Shown one piece after another: positions 42,451 to 51,283 of a stretch of 64,000 bases of DNA (position 1 is its first letter; each line of letters opens with the position of its first letter). This stretch comes from Chersky-840 sp963838775 (lineage in GTDB: Bacteria > Actinomycetota > Acidimicrobiia > Acidimicrobiales > UBA8190): the NCBI GenBank assembly GCA_963838775.1, contig CAWISP010000039.1, positions 1-64,000 of the forward strand, given 5' to 3'. Under the pieces are notes generated by a model. It was not told the DNA's origin. It did no database searches and saw only the letters and a list, made by a program, of their open reading frames with translations. A program made the translations under genes and the position numbers.

Positions 42451-43464
42451 TCAGGCCGGGACCAGGACCGCCCGGGCCCTGACCTCGCCCCGCTTGAGGC
42501 GGCTCAGCGCCTCGACGGCGTCGTCGAGGGCGTAGGTCTCACAGTGCGCCTTGACCCTTCCGGCCGCGGCGAGCGCCAGGACCTCGCGCATCTGTTGACG
42601 GGACCCGATGACCGATCCCACCAATCGCTTCTCGTCCGCAAAGGGGAGCTCACCGACCTGGGCATGCACCCCGAGCACGACGGTGCCTCCCGGCTTCACG
42701 GCCTCGATGGCTTGGTGTAGCACCCGGTCCGAAGGTGCGAAGATCACCGCCGCGTCGACACCACCGAGAGAAGCGAAGACCGATGCCGGATCACCGCCGG
42801 TGGCGTCGACGGGGTGGGCATCGAGCTCCTCCGCGAGCTGCAGATGCTCTGGCGCACGCGCCACCGCGTAGACGTCTGCCCCGGCCAGGACGGCGAACTG
42901 GATGACCATGTGGCCGACGCCGCCCACTCCGAAGACCGCCAGGGTGGAACCGGGATGGGGTGCCGCCTTCGACACGGCGTTGTAGCCGGTGATGCCCGGG
43001 CAGAACAGCGGGGCCGCCTCGACGTCGTCGATCGAGTCGGGCACCGGGTGGGCGTGGGCGGCGGTGGCCAACATGTACTCGGCGTAGCCGCCGTGCACCG
43101 TCTCCCCCGTGATCTGCTTCGTGGCGCAGAGCTGGTCGCGCCCGGTGAAGCAGTACGGGCAGTGGCCGCAGGTGGACCACAGCGGTTGCACCCCGACCCG
43201 GTCGCCGGGACGGATCCAGTCGACCTGGCTCCCGACCTCGACGACGCGGCCCACGACCTCGTGCCCGGGAATGATGGGCGTGAAGGCGGGAACCCCATAG
43301 CGCACCCAATCACCTTCGATCATGTGGAGGTTGGAGCGGCACACCCCGCATGCCACCACCTTCACCACGATCTGGCCCGGGCCCGGGTGGGGATCGGCGA
43401 TCTCCCCCCCGTGGACGACGCCGCTCTCGAGGGGTCCGGGGGTATCGAGGACAATGGCGTGCAC
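42451..43464 (-). CDS. Zinc-dependent alcohol dehydrogenase (AdhP-like)
   Basis: A complete 337-residue medium-chain dehydrogenase. Zinc ligands: Cys in ACGVCRSNLH, His in PGHEVVGRV, structural lobe CGHCPYCFTGRDQLC, and the GY.EYM loop HGGYAEYML. The cofactor motif is AVFGVGGVGHMVIQFAVLAGA. The C-rich lobe and LFCPGITGYNAVSKA put it near the AdhP/FDH-like bacterial group. ATG at 43464. It converges with the thiolase gene; the two are separated by the 14-bp repeat array. Confidence 0.88.
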   Translation of the reverse strand: MHAIVLDTPGPLESGVVHGGEIADPHPGPGQIVVKVVACGVCRSNLHMIEGDWVRYGVPAFTPIIPGHEVVGRVVEVGSQVDWIRPGDRVGVQPLWSTCGHCPYCFTGRDQLCATKQITGETVHGGYAEYMLATAAHAHPVPDSIDDVEAAPLFCPGITGYNAVSKAAPHPGSTLAVFGVGGVGHMVIQFAVLAGADVYAVARAPEHLQLAEELDAHPVDATGGDPASVFASLGGVDAAVIFAPSDRVLHQAIEAVKPGGTVVLGVHAQVGELPFADEKRLVGSVIGSRQQMREVLALAAAGRVKAHCETYALDDAVEALSRLKRGEVRARAVLVPA

Positions 43465-43630
43465 GACGACTCCTCTCGATCTTGGACGTCACAGGGCTGT
43501 GCTTCGACGCCTATCGGCCGGCGCGTCCGAAGGTATCGCGACCCGGCGTCGGGATCGCCCTGGGTCGGGCGGACCACCGTCGGCGCCGGGGCGAGGCCAA
43601 TTTCTTGGCGAGAGTTCCTATGCTCACGAC
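43465..43630. other. 166-bp divergent spacer
   Basis: Between the alcohol dehydrogenase start (minus) and the small membrane protein (plus). Apart from the TATGCT box of the latter I see no palindrome of the operator type and no small gene. Confidence 0.35.
43619..43624 (+). promoter_or_regulatory. Leaderless -10 box of the gene at 43631
   Basis: TATGCT, 6 bases before the GTG at 43631. Confidence 0.5.
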
Positions 43631-43999
43631 GTGGGTCTCGTGCGCCGAATGGCCGTGGCAGCAGGCGCGGTCACGCTCGTCGTGGTGGCGAGCGCCTCGG
43701 TGGCGATGGCCGCACCACCTGCTGCGACCAACACCTCCCATAGCACCCTCGGTGGGCACGCCACGCAGACTCCCCGCCCGGGCCCCTGTCTCCAGAACGC
43801 CGCGCAGTGCGCCGGAGCCGGCTCGATCATCGCGTCCACCACGCTCGGGACTCCTTTGCTCTTCGTCGGTGGGGCCGCGATCATCGCCGCCGCCCTGGCA
43901 CGCCGTGTCCGGCGTCGTCGCCGCGAGTCGGGACTGCTTCCCGACGGCATGCCGCTGACGATCATGCGCCCTCCTCGTTCTCTCCCGGCATGCACCTGA
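43631..43999 (+). CDS. Small secreted/membrane-anchored hypothetical protein
   Basis: A 122-residue protein I cannot assign. Residues about 5-30 are a signal peptide (MAVAAGAVTLVVVASASVAMAAPPA). A short polar middle follows with two cysteines (GPCLQNAAQCAGAGS), then a membrane segment (TPLLFVGGAAIIAAALA) and a strongly basic tail RRVRRRRRESG, giving an outside-to-inside topology. GTG start is placed by the TATGCT box and the immediate signal peptide. The arrangement recalls sortase-independent surface anchors. Confidence 0.6.
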   Translation: MGLVRRMAVAAGAVTLVVVASASVAMAAPPAATNTSHSTLGGHATQTPRPGPCLQNAAQCAGAGSIIASTTLGTPLLFVGGAAIIAAALARRVRRRRRESGLLPDGMPLTIMRPPRSLPACT

Positions 44000-44208
44000 G
44001 TCTCTGATCGCGGCGGCACACCGCCGCGCCAACCGCGCCAACCCGCGCCAGCCGCGCCAGCCAGAGACGTGAGCCTCATCGCCTTTGTGTCGTGATGCCC
44101 GTGCGCGGGCACACCCAGGCACCGGGGCACTCGGTCAGCGCGACCGAGCCGTCCAGACCTTCGACTCGTGCGCCTCCCTGGGCGCGAGCCCATGCCGAGG
44201 AGTTCCAA
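44000..44208. repeat. Upstream region of the DUF929 gene with short tandem repeats
   Basis: Around 44027-44062 a 9-10 bp unit CCGCGCCA(A/G)C is repeated four to five times. The rest of the 209-bp stretch holds no gene; GAGGAG at about 44197 is the ribosome-binding site of the next gene. Confidence 0.5.
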
Positions 44209-45219
44209 ATGACCGACCGCGATCACAACGCCACCCGAGGTGGCGCCAAGCCCAATTCACAACAACCCAACGCACGCCGACGTCCAGCCCTTCAATCGAG
44301 TCGCCCGAACGCGACACAACCAAAGCGCTCGACGCGCTCAAGGCCGACCGGGTCGGCCCCGGCGCGCCCAAAGACAGCACCACCTCGGCGTTCGCACCGT
44401 CGGACGTGGTGGACGGCGATCCCGATCGCCGTCGTCGTCCTCGTGGTGGTGACATTTCTCGTCGTGGCGGCGGGGTCCGGGACTTCGGCTCGGGTCTCGA
44501 CGCTCAGTGTGGGGTCTGTCACCGCATCGGGCACCGCCGTCGGTTCGGGGGCGGTGCCGGCCTCGGCCGCAGTGCAGGCCGCTGTCACCTCGGTGAGCCC
44601 GACGACGCTTCGAACCGTGGGGGTACCCGCCGGGGTGACGGGTCCGACCAAGGTCACGGGAACGCACGCGCCACTCGTGGGTGCCGACGGCAAGCCGGAG
44701 ATTCTCTACGTGGGCGCCGAGTACTGCCCGTACTGCGCGGCGCAACGGTGGGCCCTGACCGTGGCCCTGTCCCGTTTCGGTGCGTTCTCGGGGCTCGAGA
44801 CGACACACTCGTCGTCGAGCGACATCCACCCCGACACACCGACCCTCTCCTTCTACGGATCGACGTACACGAGTCCCGTCCTCGATTTCACGCCGGTGGA
44901 GCTGGCCACGAACGAGGTCGTCGAAGGTCAGTACCCGACCCTGCAGAAGCTCACGCCGGCCCAGCAATCGGTGCTCGACACCTACGACCAGGCGCCGTAC
45001 ACGTCCGAGGCGGGGGCGATCCCCTTCATCGACATCGGCAACCGCTCCGTGATGATCGGCGCCAGCTACAGCCCGACGGTGCTCCAGGGGAAGTCGTTCG
45101 CCCAGATTGCGAGCGCCCTGTCGCACCCTTCGTCACCGATCGCTCAGGCCGTCGACGGCACCGCCAATGCGCTCGTCGCCGCCATCTCGCAGGCCACCGG
45201 CCTGCAACCGACCCGGTGA
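44209..45219 (+). CDS. DUF929 thioredoxin-fold membrane protein
   Basis: A 336-residue protein. A basic Ser/Arg/Pro-rich cytoplasmic tail (about residues 1-65) is followed by a membrane segment WTAIPIAVVVLVVVTFLVV and a low-complexity Ser/Thr/Val linker. The DUF929 domain starts at EILYVGAEYCPYCAAQRW, with a thioredoxin-like C-P-Y-C, and continues LSRFGAFSGLETTHSSSSD, FTPVELATNEVVEGQYP and IPFIDIGNR (the cis-Pro loop). Members are archaeal and actinobacterial and may be extracytoplasmic thiol or disulfide enzymes. ATG at 44209 after GAGGAG. It converges with ipdC. Confidence 0.82.
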   Translation: MTDRDHNATRGGAKPNSQQPNARRRPALQSSRPNATQPKRSTRSRPTGSAPARPKTAPPRRSHRRTWWTAIPIAVVVLVVVTFLVVAAGSGTSARVSTLSVGSVTASGTAVGSGAVPASAAVQAAVTSVSPTTLRTVGVPAGVTGPTKVTGTHAPLVGADGKPEILYVGAEYCPYCAAQRWALTVALSRFGAFSGLETTHSSSSDIHPDTPTLSFYGSTYTSPVLDFTPVELATNEVVEGQYPTLQKLTPAQQSVLDTYDQAPYTSEAGAIPFIDIGNRSVMIGASYSPTVLQGKSFAQIASALSHPSSPIAQAVDGTANALVAAISQATGLQPTR

Positions 45220-45253
45220 CGGCCATCGGATCGCGGCGGCGTGGCGAGACGGG

Positions 45254-46327
45254 TCAGCCGGCGCCCAGCCGCACGAGGGTGGCGTTGGCCTCGGTCACGA
45301 TGGCGGCGATGAGCTCGGCAACGCTCGGGAGGTCCTCGATCACCCCCACGACTTGGCCGGTCGGCAGGACGCCGACATCGGTGCGACCCTCGACGAGGGC
45401 GGCCTTGGTCATCATCGGGGCGTTGGCAGCCATGACCACCTGAGCCCATGACAGCTCGTTGCCCTCCTTCATGGCGCGTCCCTCGGCTAACAGGGCGCGC
45501 ATCGAGGTGCGCGTCTGGCGCCGGAAGGCCAGGGCATTGCGAAGGGCCCGCGGCAACGCCGCCACCCGCCCTGCGCCCTCGAGATGGTCGACGACCTCGG
45601 TGCGGATCACCCGCTGGGGAGCGCCGTCGACTCGGGTGGTGACGACGGTCCCGGTGACGGCGGTGCCCAGGTAGATCTTCTTCACGTCGTCGGGCACCGT
45701 GCTCTCGCGGGTGAGGAGAAAGCGCGTCCCCATGGCGATCCCGGCCGCGCCGTAGGCCAGCGCGGCCACGAGCCCGCGGCCGCTCGAGAATCCCCCCGCA
45801 CCGATGACCACCACCCGGTCACCGACGGCGTCACAAACCTGGGGCAGCAACAGCGACGTGGGCACTTGGCCGGTATGGCCGCCACCTTCGGCACCCTGGG
45901 CGATGACGCCGTGGACCCCCCACTCGGCCACTTTCTCGGCGTGACGCCGGGCCCCGACGGTGGGGATCACGACGACGCCCGCGTCGCGCAGACGAGCCAC
46001 CATGTCGGGCCGGGGGGCCTGCGCGAAGCTCGCCACCTTCACCCCGGCCTCGACGAGCAGGGCGATGCGCTGGGCGGAGTCGGGGGCGTCGGTGCGCAGG
46101 TTCACGCCGAAGGGCGCGCCGGTGCGAGCCTGCACGTCGACGATGGCGGCGCGCAGCTCGTCGACGGTCATGGTCGCCGACGCCAGGATCCCGAGCGCCC
46201 CGGCGTTGGCCGTCGCGGCGACGAGCCGGGGACCGGCCACCCAGCCCATGCCCGTCTGCACGATGGGGTAGCGCACGCCGACCAGATCGCACAGGCGGGT
46301 GTGCAGGGCAGGGTGAGGGTCGGGCAA
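45254..46327 (-). CDS. ipdC: NPD-like flavoprotein, IpdC-type
   Basis: A complete 357-residue nitronate monooxygenase-fold (NPD) flavoprotein: YPIVQTGMGWVAGPRLVAATANAGALGIL (FMN site), VVVIPTVGARRHAEKVAEWGVHGVIAQGAEGGGHTG, and GGFSSGRGLVAALAYGAAGIAMGTRFL. In Mycobacterium, IpdC (Rv3553, about 355 residues) follows ipdAB and is needed for steroid C/D-ring degradation; length and gene order match here. It ends the operon echA20-ipdA-ipdB-ipdC; 14 bp separate it from ipdB. Confidence 0.85.
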   Translation of the reverse strand: MPDPHPALHTRLCDLVGVRYPIVQTGMGWVAGPRLVAATANAGALGILASATMTVDELRAAIVDVQARTGAPFGVNLRTDAPDSAQRIALLVEAGVKVASFAQAPRPDMVARLRDAGVVVIPTVGARRHAEKVAEWGVHGVIAQGAEGGGHTGQVPTSLLLPQVCDAVGDRVVVIGAGGFSSGRGLVAALAYGAAGIAMGTRFLLTRESTVPDDVKKIYLGTAVTGTVVTTRVDGAPQRVIRTEVVDHLEGAGRVAALPRALRNALAFRRQTRTSMRALLAEGRAMKEGNELSWAQVVMAANAPMMTKAALVEGRTDVGVLPTGQVVGVIEDLPSVAELIAAIVTEANATLVRLGAG

Positions 46328-46341
46328 TCCGACGTCCGGGG

Positions 46342-47109
46342 TCAGGACGGAATCTCCTTGTCGCGCTGCCGGGTCGGGTCCAGGACCTCGCGGATCAGTT
46401 CGAGCTCATCGGCGCTGGGCAGCGGCGTCGTGGGGACCGGGTCGGGGACCACGAGCTTGAAGCCGGTGGCCCCCACGACCTCGTCGACCTCCACGCCCGG
46501 GTGCAGCGACCGGATCCGCATGGCGTGATCGGGGGTGTCGAAGTCGAAGACGCCGAGGTTCGACACGACGAGACGGACGTCGTGAAAGCGTGTCGCCGAG
46601 TACCCCGCCGCGGCGGCGCGGTCGTACCCGACGCCACACACCATGTCGACGTGCTCGACGAAACTGCGGGCCGTGTGGGCGGGGACCCAGTAACTCGTGG
46701 TGTGGTTGAGGCTGTTGCCCGGCGCGCCCCGCACGCCGATCAGCTGGGCCTTGGGCCGGGCCCAGTCGCCGATGGCGCTGAGGTTCTGGTTGCCGAAACG
46801 GTCCACCTGCGACGCCATCATCATGATGTGGCGCCGGCCCGACCACACCACGTCGAACACGCGCCGGTACGGCATCCACGCCTCGAGCACGAGCTCGTCG
46901 CGGCGCGCCGACACCGACGGGGTGTTCGCCATGAGCGCGGCCTCACCGTCGGTGAGGACGAGGTCGGGCTCGAAGGTGAGCCGGGCCAAGCGGGCACCGA
47001 CCTGGGGCACGGTGCCGAAGGGGCTCGCCATCACCTCTCCGTCGCCGCGCCACGCCTGGGCGCACGCCACGGCGCAGACCTCGGCCCGTGTGACCTCGGT
47101 GTCAGGCAT
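46342..47109 (-). CDS. ipdB: IpdB, beta subunit of the ring-opening CoA-transferase-fold hydrolase
   Basis: A 255-residue CoA-transferase beta-like subunit. TRAEVCAVACAQAWRGDGEVMASPFG, LVLTDGEAALMANTP and WMPYRRVFDVVWSGRRHIMM match the IpdB pattern, and SQVDRFGNQNLSAIGDW and SNLGVFDFDTPDHAMRIRSLHPGV are the usual late blocks. With IpdA it hydrolytically opens the last steroid ring (COCHEA-CoA) instead of transferring CoA. ATG at 47109 overlaps the end of ipdA by 8 bp. Confidence 0.88.
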   Translation of the reverse strand: MPDTEVTRAEVCAVACAQAWRGDGEVMASPFGTVPQVGARLARLTFEPDLVLTDGEAALMANTPSVSARRDELVLEAWMPYRRVFDVVWSGRRHIMMMASQVDRFGNQNLSAIGDWARPKAQLIGVRGAPGNSLNHTTSYWVPAHTARSFVEHVDMVCGVGYDRAAAAGYSATRFHDVRLVVSNLGVFDFDTPDHAMRIRSLHPGVEVDEVVGATGFKLVVPDPVPTTPLPSADELELIREVLDPTRQRDKEIPS

Positions 47110-47959
47110 CAGAGGTTTCCTGCACGGCGGCGCGGTACCCGGCCTCGTCGACCTGGAGGTAACGGCGGTCGAACGCCGCCCAGGCGTCGGCATCGGCGGC
47201 CGCCGACGCATACGCCTTCTGGAACGCCTCGTCACGGTCGTAGTCGGGTGGACACGACGTGAAGTGGGCGCCGCCGGGCGTCTCGGCCACGGCGTCGGTC
47301 ATCAGCCGGTTGACGACCACGGTCTGGATGGGGCCCTCGTCGGTGAGCCGGCCCGGCTCCACCACCTTTTCGGCGGTGACGAAGCGTCGGGTAGCGGCGC
47401 CCAGGAAGAGCTCGTCGAAGAAGGGGTCGGGGCCGAGCATCTGCGCGTTGCCATGGGTGTCGGCCCGGTTGGCGTGCACGAAGGCGGCGTCGAGGGGGAG
47501 CGCCGGCATCGCCACCAACTCCTCGCCGTCGTCGTAGGGCGAGCGCACCGTGCGCAGGCCGGCGTTCACGCGCAGGACGTCGGAGCCCAGTCCGGCCCGG
47601 GTGGGGAGGAAGGGCACCCGTTGGGACGCTGCCAGCAGGCCCAGGTAGAACATGCCCTCGTCGATCTCCATCGCCTCGATGGTCCCCGCCTGGCGGGCCT
47701 TTCGGAAATGGGGGTCGAGAGCGATGGAATCGAGAGTCACGAAGGCGTAGACCGCCCTGCGGACGCGGCCCGCCGCGCACAGCACCCCGATGTCGGGTCC
47801 GCCGTAGGAGACGACGGTCAGGTCGCCGACACCGGCACGCAGGATGGCCCGCACCACGGCCATGGGCTTGCGGCGCGACCCCCACCCTCCGAAGCCGACG
47901 GTCATGCCGTCGTGGAGCTCTCCGACCATGTCCTCGACGGTGGCGCGTTTGTCGCTCAC
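47102..47959 (-). CDS. ipdA: IpdA, alpha subunit of the ring-opening CoA-transferase-fold hydrolase
   Basis: A 285-residue CoA-transferase alpha-like subunit: MVGELHDGMTVGFGGWGSRRKPM, LTVVSYGGPDIGVLCAAGRVRRAVYAFVTLDSIALDP, EIDEGMFYLGLLAASQRVPFLPTRAGLGSD, and AAFVHANRADTHGNAQML. These blocks agree with my memory of mycobacterial IpdA (about 292 residues). Partner of IpdB in opening ring C of HIP-derived CoA thioesters. Start GTG at 47959; the frame is open further upstream but the conserved part begins here. It lies 22 bp after echA20. Confidence 0.88.
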   Translation of the reverse strand: MSDKRATVEDMVGELHDGMTVGFGGWGSRRKPMAVVRAILRAGVGDLTVVSYGGPDIGVLCAAGRVRRAVYAFVTLDSIALDPHFRKARQAGTIEAMEIDEGMFYLGLLAASQRVPFLPTRAGLGSDVLRVNAGLRTVRSPYDDGEELVAMPALPLDAAFVHANRADTHGNAQMLGPDPFFDELFLGAATRRFVTAEKVVEPGRLTDEGPIQTVVVNRLMTDAVAETPGGAHFTSCPPDYDRDEAFQKAYASAAADADAWAAFDRRYLQVDEAGYRAAVQETSDA

Positions 47960-47981
47960 GCCCGCCTGCCCGTGCCGCCGC

Positions 47982-48740
47982 TCACGTGGAGTTGTCCGCG
48001 TCGCGCTTCTCGACGAAGGCTCGTCGCTGCTCGTCGGCGACACCGGCGACATGGAGCTCGTAGGTGAACCCCTGTTCGAAGCGGTAACTGCGCTTCACGT
48101 CGACGGGGTCGATGCCGTTGAGCGACTCCTTGGCCCGGCGGATGATGGTCGGGCTCTTCGACGCGATGGACTCGGCCACCTCGTAGGCGGTGGCGACGAG
48201 GTCGTCCTTGGGCACGACGCGCAGCACCGAGCCGTAGTGGTGCAGCTCGGCCGCCGTGGCGGGTTGGGCCGTGTACACCATCGAACGCATGCGGTGCTGG
48301 GGAACGAGCCGGGCCAGATGGGTGGCGGCGCCCAGCGCGCCCCGGTCGACCTCGGGCAGCCCGAACGTGGCGTCGTGAGAAGCCACGACGATGTCGGCAT
48401 TCCCGGCGATGCCGATGCCCCCGCCGAGGCAGAAACCGTGCACGGCGACGATCACCGGCACTTCGCAGTCGTAGACGGCCGCGAACGCCGCCGCGCAGCC
48501 CCGGTTTACCCCGACCAGCGCCTCGTCCCCCCTGGCCTGGATCTCCTTGATGTCCACGCCCGCACAGAACCCTCGTCCCTCGGCGCGCACCACGACCACC
48601 CGCACCGACGGGATCGACCCTGCCGCCAGCACGGCGTCAGCGAAGGCGAACCATGACGCCACGTCGAGCGCGTTCACGGGAGGCACGTCGATGACCACCT
48701 CGGCGGTGCCCGGCGAGCGCTCGTGTGTCTCGATACCCAT
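47982..48740 (-). CDS. echA20: EchA20-like enoyl-CoA hydratase (ring D hydrolase)
   Basis: A complete 252-residue crotonase. VPPVNALDVASWFAFADAV, VVRAEGRGFCAGVDIKEIQ, VNRGCAAAFAAVYDCEVPVIVAVHGFCLGGG, DATFGLPEVDRGALGAATHLARLVPQH and the C-terminal RFEQGFTYELHVAGVADEQRRAF line up closely with what I recall of M. tuberculosis EchA20 (about 247 residues), which cleaves the D ring of a steroid CoA ester. It heads the operon before ipdA. ATG at 48740 with GGAG six bases upstream; 20 bp upstream of the ATG is a variant palindrome (site F). Confidence 0.9.
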   Translation of the reverse strand: MGIETHERSPGTAEVVIDVPPVNALDVASWFAFADAVLAAGSIPSVRVVVVRAEGRGFCAGVDIKEIQARGDEALVGVNRGCAAAFAAVYDCEVPVIVAVHGFCLGGGIGIAGNADIVVASHDATFGLPEVDRGALGAATHLARLVPQHRMRSMVYTAQPATAAELHHYGSVLRVVPKDDLVATAYEVAESIASKSPTIIRRAKESLNGIDPVDVKRSYRFEQGFTYELHVAGVADEQRRAFVEKRDADNST

Positions 48741-48760
48741 GGACGGCTCCAGATCGTTCC

Positions 48761-48776
48761 GTGACGACCCCGTCAG
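48761..48776. promoter_or_regulatory. Variant palindrome upstream of echA20, site F (6-base centre)
   Basis: Minus strand CTGACGGGGTCGTCAC: both arms resemble the CTGAC/GTCAG sites, with TGACG-N4-CGTCA symmetry, but the centre is one base longer than in sites A-E and the last base differs. Position is 20 bp before the ATG. Also nearby is CTGATGTCAG at about 48797. Confidence 0.4.
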
Positions 48777-48898
48777 GATCGTCGAGCCGACCGGACTGAT
48801 GTCAGCCGCGCCGGTCCGAGCAGGGTATTCGGTGGTCGGCGTCGCATGCGAACGTACACATCGTGGCCCGAGGGGTCAGGCCGAGTCCGCCGGAGCGA

Positions 48899-51283
48899 TC
48901 ACGAGGCGGCGCAGGGCAGCTCCGAGTACCACGACGGCGGGGTCAGCGCCGTCCCGCCCGACCACGAGCCCGTGGGCGACGACGCCTGGTGCGCCCGGCC
49001 CAGCAACGAGATGACGGGCAGGATCCGCTTGGCCAGCCACTCGCTCCCGGCCACGGTGAGGTGGACGCCGTCCCCGCACCGGGCCGGCACGCCGTCGACC
49101 GTGACGCTGTAGTGCCCACCCGGCGACAGCCACGCCCCGGCGTCGATGACCGTGACGTTGCCGCTCCCGGTGATCCATGAGGACAGCCCACGCTTGGGCC
49201 GAACCGAGCCAGCACCGGCCCGTGGGCCCGATTCCGATCGCGACCCCGATTTCGACCCGGGACCCGTCCGGGAACGCGACGGCGACCGCGCCCCACCCGA
49301 GCTCCGGACAGGAGGATCGGCCATCGACTCGATGATCTGGTTGTCGAGGGTCACCCGGGCGGGATCGTCCTCGGGCCACGGTAAGCCGCTCGGTTGTACG
49401 CCCGTGTCGTAGAACGGCGAGGTCAGCAAGACGACATGCGCACCGCGAGATCCGAGGACGTCGATGGCCTGGTGGAACCGCGACGTCAGGTACGAGTCGA
49501 AGGCCGGCACCCCCAGGTTGGTCCACGTCGAATTCACCTCCTGGTCGAGGACTTCGCTACGGGCCAGATAGAGCACGACGTCGGGATTGAATTGGTCCAC
49601 CCAGGCGCGCCACTGGGACATCAGGGCGTCGGGGTCGTTCTCCACGCACGGCTTGCCGGGCGGGTTGGTGAACCACAGCACCTTCACCAATTGGTCCATC
49701 GACACCGAGCAGCCCGGACTGCCCTCGTTGACCGCCACCATGTCGTACTGCGACATCAGCTGGCCGATCCCGACGCCGAGCGTGCCCGCCATCGAGTCAC
49801 CGACGATGAGCACCTTCACGGGCTGAGAAGGCGTCGTGGTGCGCGCCGATTCGCCCGATCCACCCGTCGCCGCGGTGACGAGGGCGGTGCCGTGCGCGGT
49901 GCTGTGCACGCCCCCCACCGACGCCGCCGCCACGTCGCTCACGCCCACCGTGGCCAGGAACGTGGTGAGCACGGCCAGGCTGGCGGCGATCGGCATGGCG
50001 GTCGGTGCCCACCAGACCGGGAGATGGCCTCTCCGGATCGGAAGCTCGACGAGGTACGCCGAGGCCGTCGCCACGGCGATGATCGCCACGAGCCGGGCCC
50101 CGAGCAACGGATACCCCTGGAGGTGGGTGCGGGTGCCCGACAGGACCAGGATGAGCGGCCAGTACCAGAGGTACATGCCGTAGGAGATACGGCCCACGTA
50201 GCGAAGCGGCCGCACACACAGGACCGAGGCGAGCCGGCTGGTGGGAAGGTTGGCGACACACGCGATGACGCCGGCCGTGCACAGCGCGGCGACGAAGAAG
50301 CCACCCCGAAACACGAGCAGCGAGCTGGCCGGGACGAGCGCCCACAGCAGCGCCGTTCCCACCACGCCGGCGACGCCCCAGCTCCACAGCGCGGCGCGAG
50401 CCCGGCGCGACCGAGTGGGCCCCCACAACACGCTCCCGATGGCGAGCGCGGCACCGACCAGGATCGCCTGGGCACGGGTGTCACTGGCGTAGAAGCTGCG
50501 CGTGGTGTCGCCACCGGCATGGGTCAGCGCCGCCATCCACAGCGCCGAGGCCACCGCACCGGCGGCGGCGAGGACGAAGAGCACCGTCAGGCGACGTCGC
50601 CGATCACGGGCGCCGCCCGGCAGCGTCGCCCCGGTGTCGTCGGCCGGGTCTCCGTCGGACCCGCCCACCGGGCGCTCGACCCACATGTCACCGGGACCAC
50701 CGACCCCGCCACCGGCCCGGCCGCTGACCCACACCCCGACCGGGTCGGCCACGGCGCGCCACCGGGGCCGGCGAAGCTTGAGCACGGCCAGGACCACGAT
50801 CGGCCACACCAGATAGAACTGCTCCTCGATGGCCAGGGACCACGTGTGGAGCAACGGGGACGCCGTCCCGTAGGCCTGGAAGTAATTGGTGTGGTCGGCG
50901 ATGAAGTGCCAGTTGGCGACATAGAAGACCGTGGCCAGGGTGTCGCCCCGCAACGAGGTGCTGCCGAAGATCTGGGGCCACAGGGCGGCCCCCGCACCCA
51001 CGGCGGTGAGCATGAAGAACAGGGCCGGAAGCAGGCGTCGGGCCCGACGCGACCAGAAACGACCGAGGGCGATGGTGCCGCTCTGGCGCCACTCGGCGAT
51101 CAGGAGCGAGGTGATCAGATAGCCCGACAAGGCGAAGAAGACGTCGACGCTCAAGAAGCCGCCCGGGATCGTCGCCACGGTATGGGTGGCGATGACCGCC
51201 ACCACCGCCACTCCCCGGATCCCGTCCAGCGCGGGCAGGTACTCCAACGAGACCGGTGACGCGGGACGCGTCCTCGTTCTCAT
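48899..51283 (-). CDS. OafA-type acyltransferase 3 fused to an SGNH domain
   Basis: A complete 794-residue envelope enzyme. Residues about 15-430 are an acyltransferase 3 domain (LEYLPALDGIRGVAVVAVIATH with the catalytic His, DVFFALSGYLITSLL, RRARRLLPALFF, LLHTWSLAIEEQFYLVWP, then about ten membrane segments). A Gly/Asp-rich loop of about 55 residues interrupts it after LKLRRPRWR. The C-terminal 290 residues are an SGNH hydrolase-like domain (VLIVGDSMAGTLGVG with the Ser, GDGVHLTVAGSEWLA with the Asp/His pair) broken by a GS/RS-rich linker (SGPRAGAGS). Such proteins O-acylate cell-wall glycans or lipids. GTG or ATG at 51283. Confidence 0.88.
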   Translation of the reverse strand: MRTRTRPASPVSLEYLPALDGIRGVAVVAVIATHTVATIPGGFLSVDVFFALSGYLITSLLIAEWRQSGTIALGRFWSRRARRLLPALFFMLTAVGAGAALWPQIFGSTSLRGDTLATVFYVANWHFIADHTNYFQAYGTASPLLHTWSLAIEEQFYLVWPIVVLAVLKLRRPRWRAVADPVGVWVSGRAGGGVGGPGDMWVERPVGGSDGDPADDTGATLPGGARDRRRRLTVLFVLAAAGAVASALWMAALTHAGGDTTRSFYASDTRAQAILVGAALAIGSVLWGPTRSRRARAALWSWGVAGVVGTALLWALVPASSLLVFRGGFFVAALCTAGVIACVANLPTSRLASVLCVRPLRYVGRISYGMYLWYWPLILVLSGTRTHLQGYPLLGARLVAIIAVATASAYLVELPIRRGHLPVWWAPTAMPIAASLAVLTTFLATVGVSDVAAASVGGVHSTAHGTALVTAATGGSGESARTTTPSQPVKVLIVGDSMAGTLGVGIGQLMSQYDMVAVNEGSPGCSVSMDQLVKVLWFTNPPGKPCVENDPDALMSQWRAWVDQFNPDVVLYLARSEVLDQEVNSTWTNLGVPAFDSYLTSRFHQAIDVLGSRGAHVVLLTSPFYDTGVQPSGLPWPEDDPARVTLDNQIIESMADPPVRSSGGARSPSRSRTGPGSKSGSRSESGPRAGAGSVRPKRGLSSWITGSGNVTVIDAGAWLSPGGHYSVTVDGVPARCGDGVHLTVAGSEWLAKRILPVISLLGRAHQASSPTGSWSGGTALTPPSWYSELPCAAS

